64,000 nt of DNA from Pedobacter sp. Leaf194 (GCF_001423945.1 NZ_LMPU01000014.1:83460-147459), one strand, 5' to 3'; positions 43,315 to 52,380 are shown, numbered from the stretch's first letter. Made by a program: numbers and translations. The notes: generated by a model from the sequence alone, not told the origin.

Positions 43315-44205
43315 ATGCTTTTAATACAGAATATTAGATTAACAAGAATATTAAGAAACACATGGAAGGTCGATTTAATTATGATTGCTTCCTGCTCTGC
43401 AGCTTACTTCGTCAGGGCTTATTTAATTGCCCATCATTTTGAAATACCAACCATTATACCAACCGTTTTAGGAACTGCGATAGCATTTTTTATCGGTTTT
43501 AATAATAACCAGGCATATGACCGGTGGTGGGAGGCTAGAAAAATATGGGGCGCTTTGGTTAACGATTCCAGATCTTATACCAGGGCCTTAATTAATTATG
43601 TGGATGGAGAAGATGTTATCGTTAAACGGATGGTTTGCCGACACATCGGTTTTCTCTATGCTTTAAAAGCCAGCCTTCGCGGAGCGGTAGATGAAATTCA
43701 CACCAAATATTTAACGGAAGAAGATTTAAAAGAAATTGCAAAGCACACGAATGCGCATAACGCACTTTTAAACATACAATCCCGAGATTTACAAATACTT
43801 TCAAAACTCGGCGCAATTGATGGTTTTCGCTTTATGGAAATTAATGAGATGTTAACCCGCTTTTCTGATTCGATGGGGATGAGTGAGCGCATTAAAAACA
43901 CAATTTTCCCAACAACATACAGCTATTTAACAAAAGTTTTTATCTGGTTATTTGTGGTAACGTTTACTTTGGTTATCAGCCAGTCTGCAGGTATTTCGTC
44001 CATATTTTTAGGCTGGTTAATTGGCTTTGTCTTCGTATCAACCCAAATAAACGGAATGAGTTTGGTAAATCCCTTCGAAAACAATTCTGCTGGTGTGCCT
44101 TTAAATCAAATTACCAGAACTATCGAAATTAATTTGTTGCAAATGCTCGAAGAACAGGATATCCCTGAACCGGTAAAGCCAATTAACGAAGAGTACGTTC
44201 TTTAG
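43315..44205 (+). CDS. Bestrophin-family anion channel
   Basis: 296 residues. Bestrophin/UPF0187 pattern: RNTWKVDLIMIASCSAAYFVRAY, GTAIAFFIGFNNNQAYDRWWEARKIWG (the conserved NNxAYxRWWE motif), and a late hydrophobic pair (about 200-245). Bacterial bestrophins form pentameric channels, some passing cations instead of chloride. It has its own promoter element. Its last 23 bases overlap the 3' end of the convergent Pr6Pr-like gene. Confidence 0.9.
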   Translation: MLLIQNIRLTRILRNTWKVDLIMIASCSAAYFVRAYLIAHHFEIPTIIPTVLGTAIAFFIGFNNNQAYDRWWEARKIWGALVNDSRSYTRALINYVDGEDVIVKRMVCRHIGFLYALKASLRGAVDEIHTKYLTEEDLKEIAKHTNAHNALLNIQSRDLQILSKLGAIDGFRFMEINEMLTRFSDSMGMSERIKNTIFPTTYSYLTKVFIWLFVVTFTLVISQSAGISSIFLGWLIGFVFVSTQINGMSLVNPFENNSAGVPLNQITRTIEINLLQMLEEQDIPEPVKPINEEYVL

Positions 44206-44830
44206 CGCCGGGAAATTTTTTGCCGATAAAAATCAGCAGTAGAGACAGCAGCCAAAAGAAAATTACAATCATCGAAGCATTAATGAGCGCCTTGGTATAG
44301 CCCAGGGTTACCACATCAATAAAGGGATAAGGATAATTATGGACATAATATCCTCTTATCAGGATGAAGAATATATAAAGCATTGGATAAATAAGCCATC
44401 TGATAGCAGAGCTATATCTTAAGCCAGATTTCTCGACAAAGAAAACCCAGAACACGAGAAAAATAAGTGGCGAAACAACGTGCAATAGTTCATCAGATAC
44501 ACGGGCCCAGCCAACCGGCGACAAAAGACCCCGCAACAACAGATTGTAAATTATGGCAACAACCAGAATGTATACCGTAAGCGCTGTGGTGGTTGATGTT
44601 TTTGAGAAAAAAATCCCAATCCTTCGCTTAGGCAAAAACGATACAACTGTAAAGCAAATTGCTACCAAAAGGTTTGTTAAAATCGTGAAAAACGAGAGCA
44701 GCAGCTTAATTGTCGCAACGTAATCGCCATTGGCTAACTTTAAACTAACCTTAAACTGGATTAGCAAAGCGAGCCAGACAATTAGCGCTGAGAAAATAGT
44801 AAATGCCTTTTTAGCGGAAATATCAGCCAT
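44183..44830 (-). CDS. Pr6Pr-like integral membrane protein
   Basis: 215 residues with about six membrane helices. Pattern SFFTILTNLLVAICFTVVSF, DELLHVVSPLIFLVFWVFFV and YPYPFIDVVTLGY matches the Pr6Pr family of small membrane proteins, of unknown function, related to the FAR-17a/AIG1-like group. It overlaps the bestrophin gene tail-to-tail by 23 bases. An operator-like motif lies 11 bases upstream of its ATG. Confidence 0.75.
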   Translation of the reverse strand: MADISAKKAFTIFSALIVWLALLIQFKVSLKLANGDYVATIKLLLSFFTILTNLLVAICFTVVSFLPKRRIGIFFSKTSTTTALTVYILVVAIIYNLLLRGLLSPVGWARVSDELLHVVSPLIFLVFWVFFVEKSGLRYSSAIRWLIYPMLYIFFILIRGYYVHNYPYPFIDVVTLGYTKALINASMIVIFFWLLSLLLIFIGKKFPGAKERTLR

Positions 44831-44888
44831 AAATTAAGTTAGGTAACGATTGCCTGCAATAAGGCTTCCAATTATGCAATGCTAAAAC

Positions 44889-45665
44889 CTATTCCTTAGG
44901 GGAACTTCTAAGTTTTACTGGTTTTTTACTGTTCTTCTTCATTTTCAAATTCAGCATTTCTACTAAAACCGAAAATGCCATTGCAAAATAAACGTATCCC
45001 TTCGGAATGTGCTGGTCTAATCCTTCAGCAAGAAGTGAAACGCCTATCAACAATAAAAACGACAGCGCCAGCATTTTAACCGTAGGATGGTTGTTAACAA
45101 AATCACTTATTGCCCCGGCCGAAAACATCATAATGATAACCGCAATAATAACCGCAGCAATCATGATTTCGATATGGTCAGCCATGCCAACTGCGGTAAT
45201 TACAGAATCTAGAGAAAAGACGATATCGAGCAGTAAAATTTGAACAATAGTTGCCCAAAAAGAATGTGCTTTACCGCCACCTTCTACATCTTCTTCACCC
45301 TCCAGTTTGTTATGGATTTCGTGTGTACTTTTATAAATAAGGAATAATCCACCAACGATTAGAATTAAATCGCGGCCAGAAATTGCAAGTTTCTCAAACC
45401 ATTCGCCGTTGGTAACCCCAACCCAACTGCCGATGTTAAACAAAGGTGTGGTTAGTGTCATTATCCAGGTTAACGATAGCAACAATAAAACACGGGTAAT
45501 CATAGCAAGGCCCAGCCCCAACTGCCTGCCTTTTTTTTGCTGATGAGTCGGCAGTTTTCCTGAAAGTATGGATATAAAAACAATGTTATCAATACCCAGA
45601 ACAATTTCTAAAACAGTTAGGGTTAGTAAAGAAATCCAGGCTTCCGGTGTTGCTAAAAAATCCAT
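44889..45665 (-). CDS. TerC-family membrane protein
   Basis: 258 residues with about seven helices. The paired acidic helices of TerC proteins are visible: VLEIVLGIDNIVFISIL (about 18-34) and DIVFSLDSVITAVGMADHIEIM (about 145-166). Family members include manganese exporters (Alx/MntP-like roles) and tellurium-resistance proteins. The C-terminus is basic (KMKKNSKKPVKLRSS). No operon partner is obvious. Confidence 0.88.
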   Translation of the reverse strand: MDFLATPEAWISLLTLTVLEIVLGIDNIVFISILSGKLPTHQQKKGRQLGLGLAMITRVLLLLSLTWIMTLTTPLFNIGSWVGVTNGEWFEKLAISGRDLILIVGGLFLIYKSTHEIHNKLEGEEDVEGGGKAHSFWATIVQILLLDIVFSLDSVITAVGMADHIEIMIAAVIIAVIIMMFSAGAISDFVNNHPTVKMLALSFLLLIGVSLLAEGLDQHIPKGYVYFAMAFSVLVEMLNLKMKKNSKKPVKLRSSPKE

Positions 45666-45745
45666 AAAAAATTATAAGTCTGATAGGCGAAGATATAAAA
45701 AAACCTTATCCAAATTAACCAACATAGAAAAATGCCTGATTGTTT

Positions 45746-46303
45746 CTACTTCCCTGAATTTATAATTTCATTCTTAAGCTTTGAATCAAAATCCACAGTT
45801 TGCGCTTTGATTTTCTCTACCTCATCCGTAAAGGAAATTGCACTTATTGCCTTAATTATTTTACCGTTGCGGCCAACAAGAATATTTGAAGGGTAACCAT
45901 GGTTAATATTAAACTTTCGAATTTCGTCTTTTGTTAAGCAAACTATTTCATATTTAAAACCCGTTTTTCTTTGAAATTTTCTGGCTTTCTTGCGCTCGTC
46001 ATAAGTAATGGCGATGAACCTCACACTGTCTTTTTTATACTCCTCAACGAACTTATTTAGCGTTGGCATTTCTTTAACACAAGGCGGACATTCCTCAAAC
46101 CAGAAATTGATTACAACAATTTGATTTTGTAAGTTCTTTTTAGAAAAAAATTTTCCGTTTAGTGTTTCGCCCGAAAAATCAGGCAAAACTTTTCCAGTCA
46201 ATTCTTCAAAAAAAGTCTCCTGGGTGGCCCACTTAACGGGGGCATTTTGCGCCCTCGCGTAAAAAGCAAGAAAAATAAAAGTGATGTACAGGCAATGCTT
46301 CAT
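45746..46303 (-). CDS. TlpA-like thioredoxin-fold protein
   Basis: 185 residues with a short signal peptide (about 1-19). The AhpC/TSA-Redoxin domain has the redox motif ECPPCVKEMP with C72 and C75, preceded by VVINFWF and followed by FIAITYDE. TlpA-like proteins act in the periplasm as thiol-disulfide exchangers for cytochrome maturation or protein repair. It is separated from the upstream sigma operon by a strong terminator, so it is its own unit. Confidence 0.85.
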   Translation of the reverse strand: MKHCLYITFIFLAFYARAQNAPVKWATQETFFEELTGKVLPDFSGETLNGKFFSKKNLQNQIVVINFWFEECPPCVKEMPTLNKFVEEYKKDSVRFIAITYDERKKARKFQRKTGFKYEIVCLTKDEIRKFNINHGYPSNILVGRNGKIIKAISAISFTDEVEKIKAQTVDFDSKLKNEIINSGK

Positions 46304-46316
46304 TAAGTTAAATATA

Positions 46317-46347
46317 AAAAAAGTCCTGCCAAAACAACTGGCAGGAC
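46317..46347 (-). terminator. Rho-independent terminator of the sigma/anti-sigma/beta-repeat operon
   Basis: Perfect 9-base stem GTCCTGCCA/TGGCAGGAC (46323-46331 with 46339-46347), 7-base loop. Reading on the minus strand the stem is followed by six T. It lies 26 bases beyond the stop of the beta-repeat protein. Confidence 0.85.
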
Positions 46348-46373
46348 CTGATATTGTGTATTACCTGAAAATT

Positions 46374-47660
46374 TTATTTAAAAGTTACAGCACCATATTC
46401 GGTTTTGATGTTAACGTTAGCGGAACCGCCGCTGCCAATTTTGCCGCTATATTTTTTGTTTTCATCATCATCACTAACCAGCTTAGATGAAACGTTTGAG
46501 CCATATTTAAAGCCCGCATAAGTTGTAGAAATGTTGAAGTTTGCGTTGTAATTGCTTCCAAACCCAAGGCCTATGCTTGCATACTCACCCGTAAAGGTAA
46601 AGTTTCTGCAAGCTGGCGTAATCTCATTCACACTTAAGCGGTTGTAATCCATATCAATTAACGCATCGCCATTTAGGCTGCCCACGGTAACATTGGTATA
46701 CTCGGTTTTAAGTGAAAGTTTACCAACACTGGCAAGTGTTAAACTGCTGTAACTTTGTTTAATAACGGTATTTCCTTTTATGCTATTAATGTTAACCTTC
46801 GCATATTCGCTGTTAAGCAACAAATTACCAGCTATGCTGCCAACAGTTAAACCAGCTCCGTATTGAATTTTAATATTTGCTGATTTTGATATCGTGTTAA
46901 CATTTACCGGAACATATTCGGCATCTAATTGCAGGGTACCAACTGAGCCAATGTTAACGCCACCACCGTATTCATGCTTAACCACGGCCGCATTTAAGTT
47001 TTGCACCGTCATTTTGCCATATTCTACAGATAGGTAATTGTTGCTATTGGTTAAATCACCCGCAGTTATATTACCATATTGCACTTTCAACGATGTTGGT
47101 CCCGAGAAATCTCCGAGGTCTATACTACCATATTCCTGTTGAGCGCTTAAAGCATTTACCGAAGGCATGTAAACAACATAATTAACTTTAATTTCCCGTC
47201 TCCAGGTGGTTACGCCGTTTCTTAATTTCCGGCCATAATTACCATCTCTATCGCCCATGTTTGTTTTAACTGAAACCAGATCTCCGGATTTATTGGCGTC
47301 GATACTCACCTCATCAATCAGCTTCTGAACATCTTTATCAGAATTGCTGTAAGCTTTAATTTCCACATCAATTTTAACCTCTTTTCTATCCCAGGTTTTA
47401 ATGCTCATTGAACCGTACTGGTTGTTAAGGCTTATCTTGTCGCTATTATCTACGCTAAAAGTTTTGCTAAAATTTTTGGTCCGTTCTGCATCACTGCCAG
47501 TTTCAATGTTAATCGAACTGCCAATAACAGCATTTATTTTAGTATTTGTTACGGTATTTACTGCATAAGTTTCTGCAGGTGCAACGGCCACAACTTGTTG
47601 GGCATTTGCTTTTACGGCGATGAAAGCCACAATGGCTAAAATAATTTTTATTGTTTTCAT
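46374..47660 (-). CDS. Secreted beta-repeat protein, DUF4097/adhesin-like
   Basis: 428 residues with a signal peptide ending ANAQQ. Most of the chain is a repeat of about 20 residues built on an aromatic-turn-strand motif: QYGSMSIKT, EYGSIDLGD, QYGNITAGD, EYGKMTVQN, EYVPVNVNT, EYAKVNINS, EYTNVTVGS, EYASIGLGF, ending EYGAVTFK, some 13-14 copies. This fits a beta-helix or roll like the DUF4097 'putative adhesin' group. It is the last gene of the ECF sigma/anti-sigma operon, so it may be the sensed or controlled envelope component. True adhesion is unproven. Confidence 0.75.
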   Translation of the reverse strand: MKTIKIILAIVAFIAVKANAQQVVAVAPAETYAVNTVTNTKINAVIGSSINIETGSDAERTKNFSKTFSVDNSDKISLNNQYGSMSIKTWDRKEVKIDVEIKAYSNSDKDVQKLIDEVSIDANKSGDLVSVKTNMGDRDGNYGRKLRNGVTTWRREIKVNYVVYMPSVNALSAQQEYGSIDLGDFSGPTSLKVQYGNITAGDLTNSNNYLSVEYGKMTVQNLNAAVVKHEYGGGVNIGSVGTLQLDAEYVPVNVNTISKSANIKIQYGAGLTVGSIAGNLLLNSEYAKVNINSIKGNTVIKQSYSSLTLASVGKLSLKTEYTNVTVGSLNGDALIDMDYNRLSVNEITPACRNFTFTGEYASIGLGFGSNYNANFNISTTYAGFKYGSNVSSKLVSDDDENKKYSGKIGSGGSANVNIKTEYGAVTFK

Positions 47661-47741
47661 GTGTTGTTAATTTTAAACATTTAGCCGCTCAAAACCTGCC
47701 GACCGGTTCAGAGCAAAATAAATGTGGTGAGCGCATGTTTA

Positions 47742-48272
47742 CTATATCTGATTAACTTTTTTGTAATCGTCAACCTGATTAATAATCAGCAATTGTTGTT
47801 TTAATAAGTTTAACTGTATTTCCCGGTTTTTAACCATTGCCTTTACTACAAACACCTGGTTTGGCGTGGTAGGCAGCTCGGCTTTTAACCTTTCATAATC
47901 TTCATCAAGTTTCTTTAAATCATCAGTAAACTTTTTGTATAAATCCGGATTTGCAGAGGCAAAAATTGCAAGGCTATCCCTTTTTTCAGTAATCAAACTT
48001 GCAAACTGAATTTCTTTTTGTGCTGCCGCAGCGTTAACATCTGCGATTTCTAAATCGTGATTTCTCGCCTTTCCTGCGTAAAGCCAAACTAAACCGAAAA
48101 CAACTACTATAGCCGCCGCTGCACTCATCCATAAATACAGCTTTACCGACTTTTTTTCTTTCTTCTTGCTGTCCAGCCCAGTTTCAATTTTTGCCCAAAG
48201 GCTTGCCGATGGCTCGAAAACATCGAAATCTTTTCGATTTTCCTTAACAAAGGTTTCTAATCTATTATTCAT
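47742..48272 (-). CDS. Anti-sigma factor, single-pass membrane protein
   Basis: 176 residues. The cytoplasmic N-terminus (1-44; FVKENRKDFDVFEPSASLWAKIE) resembles the short sigma-binding part of Bacteroidota anti-sigma factors. One membrane helix spans about 45-66, and the remainder (about 67-176) is a helical, coiled-coil-like periplasmic domain. It lacks a zinc HxxxCxxC motif. It overlaps the sigma gene by 8 bases, which ties the two in stoichiometry. The trigger is unknown. Confidence 0.8.
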   Translation of the reverse strand: MNNRLETFVKENRKDFDVFEPSASLWAKIETGLDSKKKEKKSVKLYLWMSAAAAIVVVFGLVWLYAGKARNHDLEIADVNAAAAQKEIQFASLITEKRDSLAIFASANPDLYKKFTDDLKKLDEDYERLKAELPTTPNQVFVVKAMVKNREIQLNLLKQQLLIINQVDDYKKVNQI

Positions 48273-48822
48273 CGCTCATCCCTTTCAATTCTAATATGCC
48301 TTTTAACTTTTTCTTCGCCCGCATGTATTGTGTGCGGCTCGTATTTTCACTAATTTTTAAAATATGTGCTATCTCTTCATGGTCATAGCCTTCCAGCAGA
48401 TACAAACTTAATACCACCCTGTAACCATCTGGCAGCTGTGTAATGGCTTGCCTAATCTCACCGGCCTGCAATTGCATCTCATACTCATCGGCGGTAACCT
48501 CATCCGGTACTTCCGATATCTCATCAGTACTCACAAATTCAAATTTCCGCTTGCGGAGGTAGTTAATCGATTTGTTTATCACAATTTGTTTTAACCACAA
48601 TCCGAAGGTAGTTTCCTGCCTAAAATCTACAATTCTGGTAAAAGCATCCAGAAAAGATTCCTGCAAAACATCTTCCGCCTCTTCCTCGTAATTCAAAATC
48701 CGCAGGGCTACATTATACATCGCTTTCGCATACAGTTTGTACAAGTCAAACTGTGCTGCTCTGCTGCCACGCATGCACTCTTTTACAAGTTCCAGGTTTT
48801 TATCTACGTAAACGGCTTCCAA
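48265..48822 (-). CDS. ECF-type RNA polymerase sigma factor
   Basis: 185 residues from a TTG at 48822. An in-frame stop lies shortly upstream, so no ATG is available, and the -10 GTCTTA at 48841-48846 fits a short leader. Region 2: AMYNVALRILNYEEEAEDVLQESFLDAF; region 4: ITQLPDGYRVVLSLYLLEGYDHEEIAHIL, then SRTQYMRAKKKLKG. Controls an envelope-linked regulon with the anti-sigma factor encoded next. A promoter of its own likely type lies directly upstream, suggesting autoregulation. Confidence 0.9.
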   Translation of the reverse strand: MEAVYVDKNLELVKECMRGSRAAQFDLYKLYAKAMYNVALRILNYEEEAEDVLQESFLDAFTRIVDFRQETTFGLWLKQIVINKSINYLRKRKFEFVSTDEISEVPDEVTADEYEMQLQAGEIRQAITQLPDGYRVVLSLYLLEGYDHEEIAHILKISENTSRTQYMRAKKKLKGILELKGMSDE

Positions 48823-48840
48823 AATTTCGAATTCTGATTA

Positions 48841-48868
48841 TAAGACATAGGGGATTTTAAAACGTTGC
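48841..48868 (-). promoter_or_regulatory. ECF-type promoter of the sigma operon
   Basis: On the minus strand: GCAACG (48863-48868), a 15-base spacer, then TGTCTTA (48841-48847). The same layout, with GTAACC and CGTCTTA and again 15 bases, occurs upstream of the TonB receptor at 61377. The start codon lies 19 bases past the -10. Confidence 0.55.
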
Positions 48869-49175
48869 ATCAAGGTATAAAAAAAACCAAAGAAAGTTCC
48901 AGATGCCCGCAAAAGGCCGGATTTAATAATTAGAAAAGCAAATACACTGCTTACTTGGCTACATTAGTCCCGCTTTTGGTACAATACTTTTTATCAAATA
49001 ACCTGTTATAGGATGCAAATTCGCTGCAAAAAAGTATTTTCCCGCCAATCGGGTTTATTTAACAACGGTTAATTGCCAAAACCAAAACCTTTCAATTATC
49101 AAAAAATGTTATTAAAAGGAGGTATCAATTCATCATAAATTTGAAATCCCTGAAACAAAGAATTAACTTCATACC
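48869..49175. other. Intergenic region, no gene recognised
   Basis: A gap of about 307 bases between the sigma promoter and the next + strand gene. AT-rich, no open frame of note, no tRNA, and no strong hairpin. A GGAGG-like stretch near 49121 is too far from the ATG at 49176 to serve it. Confidence 0.6.
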
Positions 49176-49580
49176 ATGGAAACCGATTTAATAATCTCTA
49201 ATATAAATGCATTACATAACAAGGCAAACTCTGCTTTAGAAAGCAAAGATTTGGCTACTTATTTATCAATTTTTGATAATTCGCTTACCTACACGCAGGC
49301 AGACCAAACCAAGCTCGATAAAAGCGCATTTGCAGAAGAGGTAAGAAAATATTTTAGCAGAACCAAAAGAATTGAAACAAGTCAGTACAGAATAAAATCA
49401 TCCCTCGAAGGCGATGTTTTCACAGAAAAAGTTGCCCGGAAATCAATTAACATCAAGCCAAAATTATTGCTGTTCTCCAAAAAACAAACCATCCAAACAG
49501 AAGAAATTTTTCATTGGCGAAATACCGGCAATGAATGGAGCGTTGTTGCTGTCGAAGTCGTTTTAGAAGAGAAATATTAA
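49176..49580 (+). CDS. Hypothetical NTF2-like cytoplasmic protein
   Basis: 134 residues, no signal peptide. A first helix (ISNINALHNKANSALESKDLATYLSIF) followed by strands, ending HWRNTGNEWSVVAVEVVLEEKY, is the NTF2/SnoaL-like layout. No active residues can be named and no family is recognised with confidence. It is a single gene between the sigma operon and aspS. Confidence 0.65.
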   Translation: METDLIISNINALHNKANSALESKDLATYLSIFDNSLTYTQADQTKLDKSAFAEEVRKYFSRTKRIETSQYRIKSSLEGDVFTEKVARKSINIKPKLLLFSKKQTIQTEEIFHWRNTGNEWSVVAVEVVLEEKY

Positions 49581-49662
49581 TGTCTGCGAACCATTTTTAG
49601 TACCGGGCTTTGACTAAAAAAAATCGTTAAATCTTCCCTGCCTAACTTTAAAACAAAATCGG

Positions 49663-49670
49663 TATTTTTG
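49663..49670 (+). promoter_or_regulatory. Bacteroidota -7 element for aspS
   Basis: TATTTTTG matches TAnnTTTG and ends 23 bases before the aspS ATG. The -33 element is not clear. Confidence 0.45.
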
Positions 49671-49693
49671 CCGCTTAATTTAGAATTACAAAT

Positions 49694-51439
49694 ATGTTAA
49701 GAACAGTAACTTGCGGTGCATTAAGCCTTCAAAATTTGGGCGACAGTGTAACCCTGTGTGGTTGGGTACAAAAATCAAGAGATTTAGGCGGCATGACTTT
49801 TATAGACATTCGCGATCGTTATGGTATTACCCAGTTGGTTTTTAACATGGATGATAATCGTTCACTTTGCGAAGCCGCCCGTACCTTAGGCCGGGAGTTT
49901 GTAATTAAAGCAACCGGTACAGTTGTAGAACGGAGCAATAAAAATCCAAAAATGTCAACCGGTGATGTGGAAATCAAAATTTCTGCACTAGAGGTTTTAA
50001 ACGCTGCAAAATTGCCACCATTTCTAATTGATGATGAAACCGATGGTGGTGATGAGTTAAGGATGAAATACCGCTACCTGGATTTGCGCCGTAACCCGGT
50101 TCGCAATAACCTGGTTTTGCGCCATAAAATGGCTCAGTCTGTTCGCCGTTATCTCGATGCCTTAAACTTTATCGAAGTAGAAACGCCGGTTTTAATAAAA
50201 TCTACACCGGAAGGCGCCAGAGATTTTGTGGTACCAAGCCGTATGAATCCCGGCGAGTTTTATGCTTTGCCCCAATCGCCGCAAACCTTTAAGCAACTGC
50301 TTATGGTTTCTGGCTTCGACAGGTATTTCCAGATTGTTAAATGTTTTAGAGATGAAGATTTAAGGGCCGATCGTCAGCCTGAATTTACGCAAATTGATTG
50401 CGAGATGTCTTTTATCGAACAAGAAGATATTCTAAACACTTTTGAAGGTTTAATTCGTACGCTTTTTAAAGAAGTACGTGATTACGACTTGCCGGAAGTG
50501 CCGCGTATGCAATATGCAGATGCCATGCGTTTATATGGATCTGATAAACCGGATACACGTTTCGACATGAAGTTTGTTGAGCTTAACGATTTAGTAAAAG
50601 GCAAAGGGTTTCCTGTGTTTGATAACGCCGAACTGGTTGTAGGCATTAACGCAAAAGGCGCCGCAAACTACACCCGTAAACAAGTAGATGAACTTACAGA
50701 TTTTATAAAACGACCGCAAATTGGCGCCACTGGCTTAATTTATGCCCGCCACAATGAAGATGGAACAATTAAATCATCTGTAGATAAATTCTTTGGCGAA
50801 CAAGACTTGAAACAATGGAGTGAGGCATTTAACACTGAAAAAGGCGATTTAATTTTAATCTTGGCCGGTTCAACAGATAAAGTGCGTAAGCAGCTGAACG
50901 AGCTTCGCTTAGAGATGGGCAACCGTTTGGGCCTACGCGATAAAAATACATTTTCGGCACTTTGGGTTTTAGATTTTCCGCTTTTAGAGTGGGATGAAGA
51001 AACTGAACGTTACCATGCAATGCACCATCCTTTCACATCGCCAAAACCGGAAGATATCGCGTTGTTAGATACCGACCCGAAAAACGTTCGTGCAAATGCA
51101 TATGATATGGTTATAAACGGAACTGAAATTGGTGGAGGCTCAATCCGTATCCATGATAGAGAATTACAGGCATTGATGTTTAAACATTTGGGTTTTAGTG
51201 CAGAAGAAGCGCAAAAGCAATTTGGTTTCTTAATGGATGCTTTCGAATTTGGTGCACCACCGCATGGCGGTATCGCTTTTGGTTTCGATCGCTTAACGTC
51301 AATTTTTGCAGGTTTAGATTCAATCCGGGATGTAATTGCTTTCCCAAAAAATAACTCAGGCAGAGATGTGATGATTGATAGTCCGAGTACAATTGACGAC
51401 AAGCAATTGAAAGAACTTAAAATTAAAACCGATTTGTAA
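49694..51439 (+). CDS. aspS: Aspartate-tRNA ligase
   Basis: 581 residues, the bacterial-type length. An N-terminal OB-fold anticodon domain (LGDSVTLCGWVQKSRDLGGMTFIDIRD) precedes the class II core: FIEVETPVLIKSTPEGARDF, the motif 2 part FRDEDLRADRQPEFTQID, a GAD insertion domain (about 285-410) and motif 3 GIAFGFDRL. It charges tRNA-Asp. Whether it is discriminating or not cannot be read safely. It is monocistronic with a strong terminator. Confidence 0.96.
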   Translation: MLRTVTCGALSLQNLGDSVTLCGWVQKSRDLGGMTFIDIRDRYGITQLVFNMDDNRSLCEAARTLGREFVIKATGTVVERSNKNPKMSTGDVEIKISALEVLNAAKLPPFLIDDETDGGDELRMKYRYLDLRRNPVRNNLVLRHKMAQSVRRYLDALNFIEVETPVLIKSTPEGARDFVVPSRMNPGEFYALPQSPQTFKQLLMVSGFDRYFQIVKCFRDEDLRADRQPEFTQIDCEMSFIEQEDILNTFEGLIRTLFKEVRDYDLPEVPRMQYADAMRLYGSDKPDTRFDMKFVELNDLVKGKGFPVFDNAELVVGINAKGAANYTRKQVDELTDFIKRPQIGATGLIYARHNEDGTIKSSVDKFFGEQDLKQWSEAFNTEKGDLILILAGSTDKVRKQLNELRLEMGNRLGLRDKNTFSALWVLDFPLLEWDEETERYHAMHHPFTSPKPEDIALLDTDPKNVRANAYDMVINGTEIGGGSIRIHDRELQALMFKHLGFSAEEAQKQFGFLMDAFEFGAPPHGGIAFGFDRLTSIFAGLDSIRDVIAFPKNNSGRDVMIDSPSTIDDKQLKELKIKTDL

Positions 51440-51492
51440 ATTTCGTTTCGCATCACGAAATAGTGAAAATTACAAGTACGGACAATACACAA

Positions 51493-51525
51493 AAAAGCCA
51501 CTTATCTTTACGTTAAGTGGCTTTT
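51493..51525. terminator. Bidirectional terminator between aspS and convergent gene
   Basis: Perfect 12-base stem AAAAGCCACTTA/TAAGTGGCTTTT (51493-51504 with 51514-51525), 9-base loop, A-run before and T-run after. It serves both converging transcripts. Confidence 0.85.
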
Positions 51526-51559
51526 AATATTTTTATGGTTTATTATCTAAGCAATTAAG

Positions 51560-51997
51560 CTAGTAAGTTTCACTGTCTGGCGGAATACCATAATCAACAA
51601 ATTTCTTAGCTTTTTGCTCTGTCTTCTTAGTAAAAAAACCTTTTACAGAATTAAAGATTGCTGAGATATGCTCTGCGTCGAGTGATTTTCCAACTTTTCC
51701 CGAAACCAAACCAACCGCAGCTTTAGTTAAAAAGCCAGCACCTCTAAATAAGGTTTTGTTCATAAACATCGGTAGCAACAAAGACATTGCGGTGCCGCTT
51801 AAATTTAGTTTATCATCAACCTTAAAAAGATTATTCGGCGTTGCGTACCTTTTTATAAGCGAGCCAAGCGTAAACTGATGAAGAAAATTTTTCGCATCGG
51901 CCTTGAGCATATTTTGCTTTAGCGTATACTCTACTTTCAGTTCCAGTTTTTTGGCCAGCAAATCATCAAGGTTTCTTACTGTTCTATAACTTCTCAT
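51560..51997 (-). CDS. Hypothetical protein of envelope-stress cassette
   Basis: 145 residues from the ATG at 51997, overlapping the upstream holin-like gene by 14 bases; a TTG 10 codons earlier is less likely. Mostly helical, with LEQ/KLELKVEYTLKQNMLKADAKNF and a glycine-rich hydrophobic segment (GAGFLTKAAVGLVSGKVGKS). No family recognised. It appears to be the last gene of the YtxH/holin-like group. Confidence 0.65.
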   Translation of the reverse strand: MRSYRTVRNLDDLLAKKLELKVEYTLKQNMLKADAKNFLHQFTLGSLIKRYATPNNLFKVDDKLNLSGTAMSLLLPMFMNKTLFRGAGFLTKAAVGLVSGKVGKSLDAEHISAIFNSVKGFFTKKTEQKAKKFVDYGIPPDSETY

Positions 51998-52364
51998 CCT
52001 CTTCCTCCTTATCTGCAAGTTTATCAAAATACTTTCTTATGGCAACGTTTATAATTGCCTTTTCAATGTATTTATCTTTGGTTAAATAGACGATTACAGC
52101 CAATAGGATATAGATTAGAGAAACACACCCAAAACCTCCTGCGTAACTGTTCAACACATCCGAAAGGTAAAGTGCGAGTGTTACCGAGCCAAATAAAAAA
52201 GCCAGTATAAAGCAAACAATAACCGCGGTACTGGTTACTAAATCAGCAAATATTTTCGATGCCTTTTCTAAGAGATAAAGCCTTGTGTACTCTACCCTGG
52301 CTTCTAAAAAGCCCTTGGCATCATCTACCAGATCTTCTAAACTTTTATCTTTATTTTCCTGCAT
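51984..52364 (-). CDS. Phage-holin-family-like (DUF1469) membrane protein
   Basis: 126 residues. An N-terminal amphipathic helix (DLVDDAKGFLEARVEYTRLYLLEKASKIFADL) is followed by two membrane helices (about 42-66 and 73-95) and a charged tail ending EEEDEKL. This is the layout of holin-X/DUF1469 proteins, which are often found beside YtxH genes in Gram-negative bacteria and seem linked to envelope stress, not phage. No phage genes are nearby. Confidence 0.75.
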   Translation of the reverse strand: MQENKDKSLEDLVDDAKGFLEARVEYTRLYLLEKASKIFADLVTSTAVIVCFILAFLFGSVTLALYLSDVLNSYAGGFGCVSLIYILLAVIVYLTKDKYIEKAIINVAIRKYFDKLADKEEEDEKL

Positions 52365-52380
52365 AATTCAGATGAAATTT

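Noticed and set aside
51984..52364. Holin-like gene as a prophage remnant
   Set aside because: No phage structural, integrase or lysis genes are near, and the YtxH neighbour points to an envelope-stress role.
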